From Microvirga calopogonii (GTDB lineage: Bacteria > Pseudomonadota > Alphaproteobacteria > Rhizobiales > Beijerinckiaceae): DNA of 64,000 nt. Numbering within the stretch: position 1 is the first letter of the stretch; the number at the start of each line of letters is the position of its first letter. Below the pieces are notes generated by a model, which made no database searches, had not been told where the DNA came from, and saw nothing but the letters and a program-made list of their open reading frames with translations. Both the position numbers and the translations under genes were made by a program. Of the stretch, positions 37,982 through 46,792 are shown piece by piece. The stretch is taken from assembly GCF_003347665.1 (NCBI RefSeq), contig NZ_QDGA01000007.1:85952-149951 (forward strand), in the 5' to 3' direction.

Positions 37982-38352
37982 CCATGACGGACGGACTTCC
38001 AGCCTGGGCGGCTCTGCTGACGGCGCTCCTCGTCCTGCTCGGCGCGGCCGTCACCCTGATCGGATCGATCGGACTCCTGAGGCTCGGCACCTTCTATGCC
38101 CGGGTTCATGCCCCCACGCTCGGCACGACCTTCGGGATGGGCTGTATCCTGGCCGCATCCGCCCTCTGCTTCAGCGTGCTCGAATCGAAGCCCGTCATTC
38201 ACGAGATCCTGATCGCCGTTTTCGTCACGCTCACCACGCCGGTGACCCTGATGCTGCTCGCAAGGGCTTCCCTCTACCGCGACCGGACGGAGGGCAGCAG
38301 GGACGTTCCGGCGGCCGACGACGTGGACGACCTGATCCCGCCGAAGGGATGA
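37978..38352 (+). CDS. mrpG: Na+(K+)/H+ antiporter subunit G
   Basis: A 124-residue, three-helix subunit of the MrpG/PhaG family (GSIGLLRLGTFYARVHAPT). It is the last gene of the operon; a 20-residue charged tail follows the helices. The convergent XRE regulator ends 41 bases later, and no clear hairpin separates them. Confidence 0.93.
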   Translation: MTMTDGLPAWAALLTALLVLLGAAVTLIGSIGLLRLGTFYARVHAPTLGTTFGMGCILAASALCFSVLESKPVIHEILIAVFVTLTTPVTLMLLARASLYRDRTEGSRDVPAADDVDDLIPPKG

Positions 38353-38393
38353 GCGGGCTCCGCTCCCCGGATTGGGCGATGCGCATGCGGGCT

Positions 38394-38636
38394 TCAGTCT
38401 ATGGGGTTGCGAAGCCGCACCCCGGGACCGGCCTCGTCCGACGGGATCAGCATGACCCCGCCGCGCTCCAGGGCGGCCACGACTTGGGCCGCCGTCCCGG
38501 AGTGAAGATGATGACGGCCGTTCTCGAAGTCACGGATGGTGCTGCGCGAGACGTCCGCCCGCGCGGCGAGCTCCTCCTGGGTCCAGTCCAGAAGTCCGCG
38601 GGCGGCCCGGCACTGTTCGGGGAATAATAGCGGCAT
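38394..38636 (-). CDS. Small XRE-family DNA-binding protein
   Basis: Eighty residues, nearly all one Cro/C1-type helix-turn-helix: FPEQCRAARGLLDWTQEEL and ADVSRSTIRDFENG are the usual segments. Start at 38636 gives the family-typical MPLLFPEQCRAARG; an ATG 13 codons earlier (38675) is possible. A short tail (GGVMLIPSDEAGPGVRLR) is common in alphaproteobacterial relatives. Target unknown; it sits between the mrp operon and a c-di-GMP gene. Confidence 0.8.
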   Translation of the reverse strand: MPLLFPEQCRAARGLLDWTQEELAARADVSRSTIRDFENGRHHLHSGTAAQVVAALERGGVMLIPSDEAGPGVRLRNPID

Positions 38637-38734
38637 TCCGGATGCTCTTAACCCAGGCGACACCAAGTCACCCATTATGGTTGAACCTAGAGCACCGACC
38701 CCGAAAGAGGAATGAGTCTTTTGGAATCGCAGCC

Positions 38735-41029
38735 CTAGGCAACTGCCCGCGCCGTCCCCTGCTCGTCCCGCACCCTCGGTTGGGGCTTCTGGGCATCCGC
38801 AATGAAGGCTGCGAGGGCCTCGCGGGGCATCGGCTTGGCGATCAGGTAGCCCTGCGCCTGGGAGGCGCCGGCGAGGCGCAGCGCGTTGAGCTGCTCTTCC
38901 GTCTCGACGCCCTCGGCGGTCGTGCTCATCCGCAGGTCCTTTGCAAGACCAATGGTCGCCTTGACGATCGCGCGGCTGTCGGACGAGTCGAGCATGCTGC
39001 GCACGAAGGACTGGTCGATCTTGATCTTGTCGAAGGGAAAGCTCCTGAGATAGCTCATCGAGGCATAGCCGGTGCCGAAATCGTCGAGCGCGATCGAGAC
39101 GCCGAGCGACTTGAGGCGTTTCAGGGTCGCGGTGGCTTCCTCCGTGAGCTTGACGGATTCGGTGATTTCCAGGACGAGGCGCTGGGCCGGTATGCCGGAG
39201 ATTTCCAGCGCCCTCTTGACGCTGGCGAACACGTCCCGGTTCCTGAACTGGACCGGCGAGAGATTGACCGCGACCTTGAGCGGCTGCTCCCAGGACATGG
39301 CGGTCACGCAGGCCTCTTCCAGGATCCAGTCGCCGATGGGACCGATGAGCCCGGATTCCTCGGCGGCGGGAACGAACTGCAGCGGCGAGATCATCCCCTT
39401 CGAGGGATGCTTCCAGCGCACCAGGGCTTCGCAGCCCCACATCCGGTTCGTCGCCAGATCCAGGATCGGCTGGTAGTACAGCTCGAATTCCCTGTTGTCG
39501 TGGGCGATCTTCAGGGCCCCTTCGAGGGCGCGCCGCTCCGCCCGCGTGTCCTTGATGTCCGCATCGTAGAGCCTGTAGCTGCTGCTCGAATCCGACTTGG
39601 CCGCGTAGAGCGCGATATCGGCGGCCTTCATCAGGTCGGTCGAGGTCTTGCCGTCTGTGGACGCGATGGCGGTGCCGATGGACAGGCCGATCTCGATCTC
39701 GGTGTTGCCGGCCGTGCATGGCACCTGCATGGCGGCCTGGATCGTCGCGATGAAGTCCAAGACCTGCTGCCTGTTGCGGATCGGCCGTTGGATGATCGCG
39801 AATTCGTCGCCGCCGATGCGGGCGATGAAGTCGGTCTTGCGGAGCCGTTCGCGCAGGCGCCTCGCAACGGTCTGCACGATCTCGTCCCCGACGCCGTGGC
39901 CGTGATTGTCGTTGATGTCCTTGAACCGGTTGAGGTCGATGAGATGCAGCGCGAAATCGGTTTGCGATCGCTGGGCGGCGAGGTATGTCCGCTTCAGGTT
40001 CTCGACGAAGAGCAGCCTGTTGGGAAGCTTGGTCAGAACGTCGTGGCGCGACAGGTAGCTCTCGCTGGCAGCCCTCAGGATGCCGGTTCGCACATGCCGA
40101 AGGCCTAGCAGGCTCGCCGCCTCGATCCCGATATCCATCACGTAGGCGAAGAATGCGATCAGGCGGCTCTCGAGCCGCCGCCCCGCCATGAGTTCCGCCA
40201 CGGTCCGGCTCACCGCGATACCACCCGGGTAATGGGCGAGCGGATGAAGCGCGACAACCCGCTCCTTCCGGTCGATCCAGCTGACATCGCGGATGATGGT
40301 CGGCACGTTCTTGGCGATCAGGCGCTGCAGGGGCGTGTTGGGCCGCCAGATGCGCCGCCCGAGCGCTCTCTCGGAGATCGGGCAATGGGTGAGGATGACG
40401 CCATCGCGCCGGTAGAGCGTGATCGCCAGCGAGAGGGTTCTCAGATGATCCTTGTAGATCCTCTCGAAATGGTCGAGATCGATGGTGGACACGACGAGGC
40501 CGAGAAATTGTCCATCGGTGTCCTCGATCTTGCGGGCGAGCGACAGAACCTTCTTGCCGGTGGCGCGGATCCGCATCGGCTCGCCCAGATACAGGGTGAG
40601 TGACGGATCCGTCGCGAGAGCCCGGTAATAGGTTGTGTCCCTGACGTAGATCGGATCGGACATCGGGCGCGGCGTCGAGGAGCCGACGACCCGACCCCGG
40701 ACGTTGACGAGATCGATGCGGACGATCTGGGACAGGGAATGGCATGCACCGACCAGAATGGCCTTCGTCGCCTGCGAGGCGGCGAACCCGTCGAACTCGT
40801 GCGATTGGAGGCAGTTCTGCGGGATCCTGTTGACGACGTCGCGCAGGACGCTCTCGATGGATTGGAAGACGCCGTCCGTCCGCTCCTGAAGCGACAGGGC
40901 CAGGTTTGCCAGATCACCCTCGGCCCTCGCGAGATCGTCGTCGTAACCGCGTGCGAAGAGAAACGCTACGCCGATGATCCCCGTCGCCGCGGTCAGGATG
41001 ATGAGGAGGATGATTGCGTAATCGGGCAA
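38735..41029 (-). CDS. Cache-GGDEF-EAL membrane c-di-GMP enzyme
   Basis: A 764-residue protein: N-terminal helix (4-27), a periplasmic Cache-like sensor (about 30-290), a second helix near 290-315, a GGDEF domain with intact active site (IGGDEF) and I-site RKTD, and an EAL domain with GCEALVRW, DDFGTGYASM and KIDQSFV intact. Both synthesis and hydrolysis of c-di-GMP are possible; which dominates cannot be told. The periplasmic part would sense an external ligand, perhaps a small carboxylate or amino acid as for other Cache proteins. Confidence 0.93.
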   Translation of the reverse strand: MPDYAIILLIILTAATGIIGVAFLFARGYDDDLARAEGDLANLALSLQERTDGVFQSIESVLRDVVNRIPQNCLQSHEFDGFAASQATKAILVGACHSLSQIVRIDLVNVRGRVVGSSTPRPMSDPIYVRDTTYYRALATDPSLTLYLGEPMRIRATGKKVLSLARKIEDTDGQFLGLVVSTIDLDHFERIYKDHLRTLSLAITLYRRDGVILTHCPISERALGRRIWRPNTPLQRLIAKNVPTIIRDVSWIDRKERVVALHPLAHYPGGIAVSRTVAELMAGRRLESRLIAFFAYVMDIGIEAASLLGLRHVRTGILRAASESYLSRHDVLTKLPNRLLFVENLKRTYLAAQRSQTDFALHLIDLNRFKDINDNHGHGVGDEIVQTVARRLRERLRKTDFIARIGGDEFAIIQRPIRNRQQVLDFIATIQAAMQVPCTAGNTEIEIGLSIGTAIASTDGKTSTDLMKAADIALYAAKSDSSSSYRLYDADIKDTRAERRALEGALKIAHDNREFELYYQPILDLATNRMWGCEALVRWKHPSKGMISPLQFVPAAEESGLIGPIGDWILEEACVTAMSWEQPLKVAVNLSPVQFRNRDVFASVKRALEISGIPAQRLVLEITESVKLTEEATATLKRLKSLGVSIALDDFGTGYASMSYLRSFPFDKIKIDQSFVRSMLDSSDSRAIVKATIGLAKDLRMSTTAEGVETEEQLNALRLAGASQAQGYLIAKPMPREALAAFIADAQKPQPRVRDEQGTARAVA

Positions 41030-41307
41030 AACGGGTTTCGATCCGAGCTTTCGGGCGACGATCTCCGCCAGATTTCGCCGGAAGTCGTCGTTAATCCGTT
41101 AACTCCGGCAGGAATTCTGTCCGGGCGGACGAAAAAGGCCAAGCTTCGTTCAACAGGGGTGCCGTCACGGCCCTGCCCGGTCGGTGGTGAAGGCGAGTGC
41201 GGCGTGGTACATTGACGGCAGTGCAGAGTAACCGACCGCGCCCGGATGGGCCTTTTTCGGGTCCGCCGCACGAGCGCATCGCGAGAACCCGAAAGGGGAT
41301 CGACCCG

Positions 41308-41769
41308 ATGACCAAGACCGTCACGTCGCTCTTTCACAGCGAGCAACATGCCAATGACGCCGCAAGCCGCCTGAAGGATGCCGGGATTCCGGGGAGCGCC
41401 ATCGACATCTGGACGACCCCGCACAACCTGGCGCCTCTGCTAAGGGATCTGGGCGTGTCGCGCACCGACGCCCATGCCTATGCCGAGGGCGTGATCCGAG
41501 GCGGCACCGTCGTCATCGTGAAATGCGACGCCTCCGACGTCGGGACCGTCGTCGACATTCTGGACCAGGAAGGCGTCCTGGACCTCGACGAGCAGCGGGC
41601 CGCCTGGGAGTCCGAGGGTTGGGAAGGCACTGCCGCCCCCGAACAGGCCGGCGAAACGACGGAACCGACCGAGGGAGTTCGCGAGATGATGGACGCGGAC
41701 CGATCCGAGGTGGTCGTCCACGGAAGGATCCGCGTTCAATCCTTCCGGGTGGAGCGCCCCGAAAGATAG
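41308..41769 (+). CDS. General-stress-type small protein, YflT-like
   Basis: A 153-residue soluble protein. The first 90 residues (VTSLFHSEQHANDAASRLKDAGIP and GVIRGGTVVIVKCDASD) match the heat-induced stress protein YflT-like domain that gives ferredoxin-like folds in many bacteria; the acidic tail is less conserved, ending with VVHGRIRVQSFRVERPER. AAAGGGG precedes the ATG by ten bases. Such genes are often induced by general stress, but I found no EcfG-type promoter upstream. Confidence 0.7.
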   Translation: MTKTVTSLFHSEQHANDAASRLKDAGIPGSAIDIWTTPHNLAPLLRDLGVSRTDAHAYAEGVIRGGTVVIVKCDASDVGTVVDILDQEGVLDLDEQRAAWESEGWEGTAAPEQAGETTEPTEGVREMMDADRSEVVVHGRIRVQSFRVERPER

Positions 41770-41809
41770 CGCATCGTGCGGACCCAGAAGGCCGCGTCGA
41801 ACGATGCGC
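41769..41809 (+). terminator. Inverted repeat after the stress-type gene
   Basis: GCGCATCGT and ACGATGCGC close a long loop directly after the stop codon. The left arm is part of the 13-mer GCGCATCGTGCGG, which recurs in the terminator at 57433-57468, so both may derive from a common repeat. Confidence 0.45.
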
Positions 41810-41821
41810 CAGCCAGGAGTT

Positions 41822-41843
41822 GGAGCATCGGATCCGATGCTCC
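41822..41843. terminator. Perfect 22-base palindrome between convergent genes
   Basis: GGAGCATCGGA is followed directly by its exact reverse complement. It stands 20 bases from the end of the convergent caspase-like gene. As RNA it could end transcripts from both sides; a protein-binding palindrome is the alternative. Confidence 0.5.
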
Positions 41844-41863
41844 GGATCGCCGCGGACACTCGC

Positions 41864-43216
41864 CTACTGCGCATCCTTCGGAAGAAGCGTATCGAACTGC
41901 TCCGCCGTCAGGTAGCCGGTGACGGCTGCATTGCGGCTCTTCTGGTAGCCCATGATCGCCTCCCTGGTCAGAGGCCCCATGATGGCATCGATCGGCCCCG
42001 TATAGAGGCCCAGATCCCGCAGACGCTGCTGGATCAAGCGGCGCTGCCTCTGCCCAAGCTGCGCATCGTCGACCGGCGTCGCCATGGATGCATGCCGCAA
42101 TTCTTCCGCCTGAGCGGCCGCGATCTGCGCCTGGGCTTCGACCCGCCGGGCTTCCTGCTTCGCCCGTTCCGCATCGGCTTGAGCCTTCTCGACGTCGGCC
42201 TGGGCCTTCTTGGCATCCGCTTGCGCTTTCAGAACCTCGGCCTGTGCCCGCTCGGCTCGAAGCTGCTCGTCGCGAGCGCGCGCCTCGGCCTGCTCGCGCG
42301 CCCGGCGCTCGGCCTCCAGCTTTCCATCGGCCTCTTGGCTCGTCGGGGCGGATACGGCCGGCTGCGGAGCGACCGACGCAACCGGCCGCGCGATCGCCGA
42401 CGGAGCCGGTGGAGCGGGCGGAGGTTTGGTCAGGCTGACGTCGTCCACGCGCCCGAACACGGCCCCCATGCCTCCACTCGAAGCAACCTTGATCATCTCA
42501 TTGAGCGACGGACTTGGCTGTTGCAGGAGTTTGGCCACGGCCTCTGCGGCCTGCTCTCCCGCGGCATCGATGCGGGACACGGGGATGCGAGCCGAACTCG
42601 AGAAAACCGTGACTGAATTCTTGGGAACATCGCTGGTGAATTGAGGCCTGGCATCGAGCCCCTCGATGGGGCTCTCGAAACTCGGCGACGTCATGAAGAA
42701 GAACACGCTGCCGGTCTGCGCCCGTCCGACGATCTGCGCGATGTTCGTCGTCGAGAGCGCACGCGACAGCAGGTCGGCCGCCCGGCCGATCTCCGTATTC
42801 GTCGTCAGAAAGAAAGTCTGGCCGCCCCATGACACGCCGTGTCCGATCATCACGACGAATGCCAGGTCGGCTCCCTCGGCCTTCGCGGCGAAATCCCGGA
42901 GATTGGCCCGGGCAATCGCGTTGCTCGGGTTGGGACTGACGATCACATCGAAGCCGTGCGCCTGCAGGGCTTCCGCGATTTCGCTTCCCCGCTTCGCGCC
43001 GACGCTGGATTTCGGGAACTTCTGATAATCTTCCGCCACTAGGACTAAAGCGACTCGTCCGGCGGCTTGTGCAGAGACGACGCTCGTCAGCAGAAAGGAA
43101 AACGAAAAGGTCAGACTCGCTAAAAGGAGTATCTCGCACACCTTCCTAAGCTCTCCCCATGTGCTCTTGCGCACAGAGAATTGCCTAGTCAACCTGCCTG
43201 CTTGACCGAAATGCAT
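41864..43216 (-). CDS. Caspase-like protein without visible catalytic cysteine, with coiled coil and peptidoglycan-binding domain
   Basis: A 450-residue exported protein. A signal helix ends near residue 50 (VVSAQAAG). Residues 53-250 follow the bacterial caspase (peptidase C14) pattern: GRVALVLVAEDY, GFDVIVSPNPS and the histidine loop VVMIGHGVSWGGQTFFLTT (125-127). Where the family has DAC, this one reads VFFFMTSPSF (about 171-180), so the nucleophile is absent and it is probably a pseudo-enzyme. Then a proline-rich linker (264-292), a charged coiled coil (about 296-373, rich in AQADAxKAQ repeats) and a C-terminal PG_binding_1 domain (about 388-446). GGAGA precedes the chosen ATG. A periplasmic binding or scaffold role is plausible. 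Confidence 0.75.
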   Translation of the reverse strand: MHFGQAGRLTRQFSVRKSTWGELRKVCEILLLASLTFSFSFLLTSVVSAQAAGRVALVLVAEDYQKFPKSSVGAKRGSEIAEALQAHGFDVIVSPNPSNAIARANLRDFAAKAEGADLAFVVMIGHGVSWGGQTFFLTTNTEIGRAADLLSRALSTTNIAQIVGRAQTGSVFFFMTSPSFESPIEGLDARPQFTSDVPKNSVTVFSSSARIPVSRIDAAGEQAAEAVAKLLQQPSPSLNEMIKVASSGGMGAVFGRVDDVSLTKPPPAPPAPSAIARPVASVAPQPAVSAPTSQEADGKLEAERRAREQAEARARDEQLRAERAQAEVLKAQADAKKAQADVEKAQADAERAKQEARRVEAQAQIAAAQAEELRHASMATPVDDAQLGQRQRRLIQQRLRDLGLYTGPIDAIMGPLTREAIMGYQKSRNAAVTGYLTAEQFDTLLPKDAQ

Positions 43217-43297
43217 GGCACGTCTCCAAGACTTGCACTATCATGAAATCCGGTAGTTGTAACGCTAACTTACCTCAACAGCCGTCGGAGATCTCCC

Positions 43298-44170
43298 GTG
43301 GGACTACGGCTAAAATTCAATATCATTCTCGCCGTTTGCTATCTGCTAGGACTCGGCCTGTCGATTTATCCATTTTATCAAATCTCCAGGCGGGAAGCCA
43401 TGGAACAGCTGCAGTCGCAGATCGATGTTCTGCGGGCTCAGGCGCTTTCCATTCGCCGCTATACCTCGGAAGAGATACAGCCGTTACTGGCGGAACATTC
43501 GAGCGTGCAGTTCCTGCCGCAGACGGTTCCGTCGTTTTCGGCTCAGACGACGTTCCGTAATTTCCGAGGATTCTATCCGCAGTTCTTCTACAAGGAAGCC
43601 GCGCTCAACCCGACCAATCCGGCGGATCTTGCGCGCGACTGGGAGCGCGAACTGATCGAGAAGCTTCGGGCCAATCCCGACCTGACCAAGGATGTCAGCT
43701 TCCAGACGATCGACAACCGGTCCCATTACACGGCGACCTATCCACTCGTGATCAAGGACGAGTCCTGCCTGACCTGTCACTCCACCCCGGACAGGGCGCC
43801 CACATCGATGGTCGCGCTTTACGGCAGCAAGAATGGATTCGGGTGGAAGCTCAACGAGACCATCGGTGCCCAGATCATCTCCGTGCCGATGGACATTGCG
43901 GAAGGATCGATCTGGCGGAACCTCGGCTTGTTCGTCGGCACGTCCAGCATCATCTTCCTAGTCCTGATGGCGCTGCTCAATATCCTGTTGAACCGGTACG
44001 TGATCAGCCCGGTGACCCGGATGGCCAAGACTGCGGAAGCCGTCAGCATGGGCGACGCTTCCATTGCCGAGTTCGAGTATCCCGGGTCCGACGAGATCGC
44101 GTCCCTCTCCCGTTCCTTCAACCGCATGCGCAGGAGCCTGGATAGCGCACTGAAGATGCTCGAAAAATGA
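43298..44170 (+). CDS. Membrane sensor with c-type heme motif (DUF3365) and HAMP domain
   Basis: A 290-residue protein: helix 8-28, an extracytoplasmic Tll0287-like DUF3365 domain containing one CxxCH heme attachment site (C157, C160, H161), a second helix about 208-232, and a HAMP linker to 285. It ends there: there is no kinase, cyclase or methyl-accepting output, so the signal must pass to another protein. The next gene, 62 bases on, encodes a Ser/Thr kinase, which is the obvious candidate. Redox, NO or CO sensing is typical of such heme domains. Start is GTG with GGAGATC upstream. Confidence 0.85.
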   Translation: MGLRLKFNIILAVCYLLGLGLSIYPFYQISRREAMEQLQSQIDVLRAQALSIRRYTSEEIQPLLAEHSSVQFLPQTVPSFSAQTTFRNFRGFYPQFFYKEAALNPTNPADLARDWERELIEKLRANPDLTKDVSFQTIDNRSHYTATYPLVIKDESCLTCHSTPDRAPTSMVALYGSKNGFGWKLNETIGAQIISVPMDIAEGSIWRNLGLFVGTSSIIFLVLMALLNILLNRYVISPVTRMAKTAEAVSMGDASIAEFEYPGSDEIASLSRSFNRMRRSLDSALKMLEK

Positions 44171-44232
44171 GCGACACGATTGATCCCTGGCCTACCAGAA
44201 CCAGATGATCGCTCGTCAGAGGATATTCTCCG

Positions 44233-45657
44233 ATGGCCGCAGATAAGGATCTGAGGACAGGCAAAAGCCAAGGTGGAACTGGAGGCGCCATGCCCGCCAG
44301 GGTGGGCAAGTATCGCGTCGATCACGTCATCGGCCGCGGCGCGATCGGCGTCGTCTACAAAGGCTACGATGAGCAGATTGACCGGCCGTTGGCGATCAAG
44401 ACGCTCCGTCCCGAAATCCTCGAAAACCTGAGCGAAAACGACGAGCTTCTCCGCCGTTTCGCGACCGAGGCGCGCTCCGCGGCGCGATGCCTGCATCCGA
44501 ACATCGTCACGGTGTTCGATTTCGTGGAGCAGGACGGCGCGCCCTACATCATCATGGAATACGTAAATGCGGGAACGCTGGAGAACGTGATCCGGCGGGG
44601 TACGCTGCTGCCGATCCGCCAGGTTGGCGAGATCATGGCGCAGCTGCTGTTCGCCCTGGGATACGCCCATTCCAAGGGCGTGATTCACCGGGACGTCAAG
44701 CCCGCGAACATCCTCTGCCCGTCGGCGGCCTCGATCAAGGTCTCGGATTTCGGCGTTGCCCATGTGGAAGCGCTCGACCTCACCAGGCCCGGCGGCATCC
44801 CGATCGGCACGCCGAACTACATGGCTCCCGAGAGATTCCTCGGGCGCCCCGCCGACATCCGGTCGGATCTCTTTTCGGCTGGGGTCATCCTCTTTCAGAT
44901 GCTGACCGGCGCGAAGCCGTTCATCGCCGCCGATCTGCCGGAGCTGATGCGCAAGCTCATGAACGAGCCGCCTCCCTCGATCATCGACTACCGGCCCGAG
45001 CTTTGGCCGGAGATCGACGCGGTCGTGCAGCGGGCCCTGGCGCGCAATCCCGAAGATCGATTCCAGACGGCGGACGAGTTCGTCGTGGCGCTCAACACAT
45101 CCATCGAGATGCGCCCCAGCGCCGACCTTCCGCCCCTTGACCTGACCGAGCTCTCCCACATACCCGCGAAGGAGCAGCCGGCGCCGACGAAGGAACAGCT
45201 CAACCAGACCATGGCGGAAGTGCTCACTCCGGGCGCCATCGACGCATTGGGGCGGTCTCTCGCGCATTCGCTGGGCCCGATCGGGCACCTTCTGGTGAAG
45301 CAGGCCTCCCACGAGACCATGGACGTCGATACGTTCCTCGAGTGGCTCGTCGGGAAAATCACCACCGAGGTGGAAGCAGCAACCTTCCGGAAGACGGCCC
45401 AGCAGGTGCTGCGCGACGACAAGGGATTCAAGATCGCTCAGATGGAGGCCGTCATCTCCCAGACCGAAATCCGCGCCGTCACCGAAGTTCTGCTCCCTCT
45501 CATCGGCCCAGTCGCGCCGACCCTCGTCGCCCGTCAGGCGGAGAAATCGGTCGGCCGGGATGATTTCTACCGCCGCCTTTCGGACTTCATTCCCAGCGAG
45601 CGTGATCGCGCGAGCTTTCTCAAGATTCGTGGTAAACTCAGCGAGACCAAACAATGA
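44233..45657 (+). CDS. Ser/Thr protein kinase with two C-terminal helical repeats
   Basis: A 474-residue soluble Hanks-type kinase: P-loop GRGAIGVV (34-41), lysine LAIK (K56), catalytic HRDVKPAN (152-159), DFG (172-174) and APE (198-200), all intact. After residue 330 come two copies of a helical module with the core LGPIGHLLVKQAS (about 336-395) and LIGPVAPTLVARQA (about 408-468). One more copy ends the adenylate cyclase encoded 22 bases downstream. No transmembrane helix follows, unlike PASTA kinases. It likely links the heme sensor upstream to the cyclase downstream. Confidence 0.92.
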   Translation: MAADKDLRTGKSQGGTGGAMPARVGKYRVDHVIGRGAIGVVYKGYDEQIDRPLAIKTLRPEILENLSENDELLRRFATEARSAARCLHPNIVTVFDFVEQDGAPYIIMEYVNAGTLENVIRRGTLLPIRQVGEIMAQLLFALGYAHSKGVIHRDVKPANILCPSAASIKVSDFGVAHVEALDLTRPGGIPIGTPNYMAPERFLGRPADIRSDLFSAGVILFQMLTGAKPFIAADLPELMRKLMNEPPPSIIDYRPELWPEIDAVVQRALARNPEDRFQTADEFVVALNTSIEMRPSADLPPLDLTELSHIPAKEQPAPTKEQLNQTMAEVLTPGAIDALGRSLAHSLGPIGHLLVKQASHETMDVDTFLEWLVGKITTEVEAATFRKTAQQVLRDDKGFKIAQMEAVISQTEIRAVTEVLLPLIGPVAPTLVARQAEKSVGRDDFYRRLSDFIPSERDRASFLKIRGKLSETKQ

Positions 45658-45679
45658 CGTGTAGGTACGCGATGAAAGA

Positions 45680-46687
45680 ATGATGGATAATCCGGTACCC
45701 GATGCTCCGCCGCCTGCAGGCAAGCGTGTCCGACGCCTGCGAGCGGTCTTCGCAGCCGACATGGCGAATTTCGGCGGCTTGGTCTCCGTCGACGAGACCA
45801 ACACCCTCGACGCTTTGTGGGCGACGCGCCGCATCGCCCGGGAAGAGCTTGCGGCCCATGGCGGGTGGCTCTTCGGGATGCCGGGAGACGGCATTTTCGC
45901 GCTCTTCGAGAGCGCCGTCGACGCGGTACGCTGCGCCCTCGACACGCAGGCGCGCCTCGCGGCGATGACGAAGTTCGACGCGGTCCGCATGCGGATCGGG
46001 ATCCATCTCGGCGATGTCCTGTTCCACGACGATCTTCCTTTCGGCGAGACCCTCGTCATCGCGGCCCGTTTGGAGAGCCTCGCGGATCCCGGCGGGATCC
46101 TCGTCTCGGCCGCCGTCATGGAAGCCGTGGCGCCCCGGATCTCCGCGACCTTCGGCGAGCGCGGCGTGTTCGACCTGAAGCACAGCCCTCGCAGGATCAC
46201 GACCTTCAGCGTGGCGATGTCGCCTTCTGCGACCGACATGAACGCGACGGTGAGCAGGATCGAGCCTCTCGACCGGACCGTTCTGTCAGTGTCCTCCGCG
46301 AGGACGGAGGCGTGGAACGGCCCTGCATCGCCTCCCCCGTCCCGTGTGGAGGCACCCACGGTCTCGCTGCCGAAGGCTGCGCCCTTGGTCGTTCCCACGC
46401 ATCCTCTGGATGCGGCTTCAGCGCCTGTCGATGAGGTTGGCCCGGAGGTCCCGCGATCCCCGGCTGCGATTGATCCCGCCGCCTTCGAGGCTTGTCTTGC
46501 CGAGATCAGCCGCGTCCTGACGACCTATCTCGGCCCCGTCGCCGGATTGCTCGTCAAGCGGCACGCGGCGAACCTGACGGATCTCACCGCACTCATCGAG
46601 GACCTTGCCCGCGAGATTCCGGCGCGGGACGAACGCCTGCAATTCCTGAGCCGCGCGCAACAGCTCGTGGCGCGGCGGCGCCATTGA
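45680..46687 (+). CDS. Class III adenylate cyclase-like protein sharing the kinase's C-terminal module
   Basis: A 335-residue soluble protein. Residues about 18-180 form a class III cyclase domain: metal aspartates in AADMANFGG (D27) and PGDGIFALF, and the arginine in VIAARLES. The substrate lysine is replaced (FGMPGD) and the transition-state asparagine is V, so activity may be low or the substrate unusual. A variable proline/alanine linker follows, then the module LTTYLGPVAGLLVKRHA (about 280-332), related to the two copies in the kinase upstream. Transcribed with the kinase; a perfect palindrome ends the operon and the Crp-type gene converges on it. Confidence 0.85.
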   Translation: MMDNPVPDAPPPAGKRVRRLRAVFAADMANFGGLVSVDETNTLDALWATRRIAREELAAHGGWLFGMPGDGIFALFESAVDAVRCALDTQARLAAMTKFDAVRMRIGIHLGDVLFHDDLPFGETLVIAARLESLADPGGILVSAAVMEAVAPRISATFGERGVFDLKHSPRRITTFSVAMSPSATDMNATVSRIEPLDRTVLSVSSARTEAWNGPASPPPSRVEAPTVSLPKAAPLVVPTHPLDAASAPVDEVGPEVPRSPAAIDPAAFEACLAEISRVLTTYLGPVAGLLVKRHAANLTDLTALIEDLAREIPARDERLQFLSRAQQLVARRRH

Positions 46688-46694
46688 TCCCTTG

Positions 46695-46730
46695 AACATT
46701 GGACGTGAGTTCGAACTCACGTCCAATGTT
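46695..46730. terminator. Perfect 36-base palindrome between cyclase and Crp genes
   Basis: AACATTGGACGTGAGTTC is followed without spacer by its exact reverse complement. It starts eight bases after the cyclase stop and is followed by CCCGGTTTTTG, so a strong terminator for the cyclase transcript is likely; the reverse transcript from the Crp gene would meet it as well. Confidence 0.7.
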
Positions 46731-46753
46731 CCCGGTTTTTGTTTCCTGCATCT

Positions 46754-46791
46754 TTACACGCAAAACCGGTTTCCACTTTTGCGTCCGATGC
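46754..46791. repeat. Hyphomicrobiales-type repeat with ACCGGTTT core
   Basis: On the reverse strand this reads GCATCGGACGCAAAAGTGGA followed by AACCGGTTTTGCGTG. The pattern is a common intergenic repeat of Hyphomicrobiales, with internal complementarity between the GCAAAA and TTTTGC segments. It ends two bases before the Crp gene's stop. Confidence 0.6.
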
Positions 46792-46792
46792 A

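Noticed and set aside
41030..41307. EcfG-type general-stress promoter before the YflT-like gene
   Set aside because: I looked for GGAAC-N16/17-CGTT and found only unconnected partial matches.
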